From contig NC_012867.1 in assembly GCF_000026945.1 (NCBI RefSeq), positions 2,120,501 to 2,184,500 on the forward strand: a DNA stretch of 64,000 nucleotides, in the 5' to 3' direction. Positions 63,051 through 64,000 of this stretch are shown here, one piece after another. A program made the position numbers and the translations under genes. The notes under the pieces are model-generated. The model was not told where the DNA came from. It did not search any database and saw nothing but the letters and a program-made list of their open reading frames with translations. Numbering within the stretch: the first letter of the stretch is position 1; each line of letters begins with the position of its first letter. Origin of the DNA: Candida dubliniensis CD36. Its lineage: Eukaryota; Ascomycota; Pichiomycetes; Serinales; Debaryomycetaceae.

Positions 63051-63601
63051 GATTGAGTTTCGACAATATCAAAAATAAGAAGACGAGCCTCAAATATAAT
63101 GGCTACCACTGTCAAATAAGAAAAGATCGGAGTAGACTCGGTGGCTGCAACACTAATCGTGTTAATAATAAGTGTCGAATTGAATCTATGTTGAATTAGA
63201 GAACAATAGAATAAACAGATTGTTAAAAAAAAAAATTAAGAGTAAGGGTACCCCTGTATATAATGCTTATAAAAACAAAAATTATGAGCTCATGTTTCAT
63301 AATAATTACAATATTAAAGATTTAGAACAACACGCACGCACTTGTTTCGACCTAAAGTACACGAAATTCCAATCCCCTTAATAGATTGTGGCAATCAGAT
63401 TAACAACCGCAAAAATAAATGCGTACACCGCAGAAGCTAGCAAAAAAAAAGAAGAGAAACGGAAGAAAATTTTTTTTTTTTTTTTTTTTTTTTCTGTTGA
63501 AGAATTGTTGTATAGATATATATATATATATAGAACGACAAACTCCTACTATTACTACAACTAGTGCCACCACCTCCACAGTACCAAATTAGCATTACAT
63601 C
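63051..63601. promoter_or_regulatory. Divergent promoter of CTM1 and HCR1
   Basis: 551 bp. It has a T27-type tract at about 63469-63493, a TA run at 63513-63531 and short A-tracts. No gene. Confidence 0.5.
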
Positions 63602-64000
63602 ATGAGTTGGGACGACGAAGATTTTGATATTCCATCGAATAATAAAAAAACCGTTAGTGCATCTTGGGAAGACGAAGAAGAAGATGATCCAGTTTTGGAA
63701 TCATGGGATATCGATCCTGAAGAAGAAGAAAAGAAGAAAAAGGAGGCAAAATTACAAGAGGCTAAAAGAAAAGCTGAACTAAAAGCCAAAGAGGATGCAG
63801 AAAAGGCGAAAAAAGCTGCCAAAAGAAAAGAATTAGAACAATTTGATCAATTGGATGAAAGAACTCGTAAAGAATTATTGAAGAAAGCTGAATTAAATGC
63901 CGATTTGAATAATGCTGCTGATTTGTTTGGAGGGTTGGGTGTTGCCAACGATGATGATGGTGATGATTTTGATATTAATGAGCATCCAAGAGAAAGAATA
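63602..64000 (+). CDS. HCR1: eIF3j / Hcr1, 5' part (runs off the right edge)
   Basis: 133 codons are visible, starting [11 protein letters not shown] at the ATG at 63602 and open to the edge. The N-terminus with a Trp in an acidic patch (SWDDEDFD), a second acidic Trp cluster ([16 protein letters not shown]), and a Lys/Glu/Ala coiled coil ([19 protein letters not shown]) is the eIF3j signature. Hcr1 binds the decoding site of the 40S subunit, loosely joins eIF3, and aids start selection and termination. The C-terminal half is outside the window. It shares a 551-bp divergent promoter with CTM1. Confidence 0.9.
   Translation, partial: MSWDDEDFDIPSNNKKTVSASWEDEEEDDPVLESWDIDPEEEEKKKKEAKLQEAKRKAELKAKEDAEKAKKAAKRKELEQFDQLDERTRKELLKKAELNADLNNAADLFGGLGVANDDDGDDFDINEHPRERI

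Overview
This window is nuclear DNA of a budding yeast in the CTG clade, very probably Candida albicans or its close sister C. dubliniensis. The DNA is AT-rich and rich in A/T tracts, with one intron that has a perfect TACTAAC branch point. A complex I 75-kDa subunit gene is present, which excludes Saccharomyces-type yeasts. CTG codons sit inside serine-rich tracts and at a likely conserved serine. The gene order INO1, CHT3, complex I, FAA4, asparaginase ... FDH3, AHA1 ... PUP1 ... PTP3, TRX1, CTM1 matches what I remember of C. albicans chromosome R. Several chitinase residues differ from my memory of C. albicans Cht3, so C. dubliniensis is plausible but unproven. Protein lengths assume a nuclear chromosome; CTG should be read as Ser throughout.

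Layout. 1-8 kb: the 3' part of a membrane protein gene (possibly an ERAD scaffold), a small coiled-coil protein, the splicing factor CUS1, a Zn2Cys6 regulator, a tiny GPI-like wall protein and INO1. 7.8-12.3 kb is a gene desert between divergent INO1 and CHT3. 12.3-18.6 kb: CHT3, RRG7, EMC10 and the complex I subunit. 18.6-23.1 kb is a second desert, rich in simple repeats, a strong G-quadruplex motif and small inverted repeats, ahead of FAA4. 23-46 kb is compact housekeeping sequence: FAA4, asparaginase, a CENP-X/MHF2-like histone-fold protein, dynactin p62, two tandem secreted histidine phosphatases, an Ahc1-like protein, UTP5, intron-containing FDH3, MRM2, AHA1, COA6, TRS120 and PUP1. 46.4-56.1 kb holds only three small same-strand genes for secreted proteins. 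56.1-64 kb: PTP3, TRX1, CTM1 and the 5' part of HCR1.

How the genes relate. There are no operons. Neighbours are mostly divergent pairs sharing a promoter or convergent pairs with ends 18-300 bp apart. Themes recur: mitochondria and respiration (RRG7, complex I, MRM2, COA6, CTM1), redox and nitrosative defence (FDH3, TRX1), and secretion or the cell surface (EMC10, TRS120, CHT3, the phosphatases, the small secreted proteins).

The best candidate for an undescribed system is the 47.5-52.0 kb cluster of three small secreted precursors. One carries two near-identical 40-residue repeats split by a Lys-Arg (Kex2-type) site, and the repeat differences are almost all synonymous. All three have TATA boxes at similar distances, and two share the same AAVIP motif at the same residues after the signal peptide.
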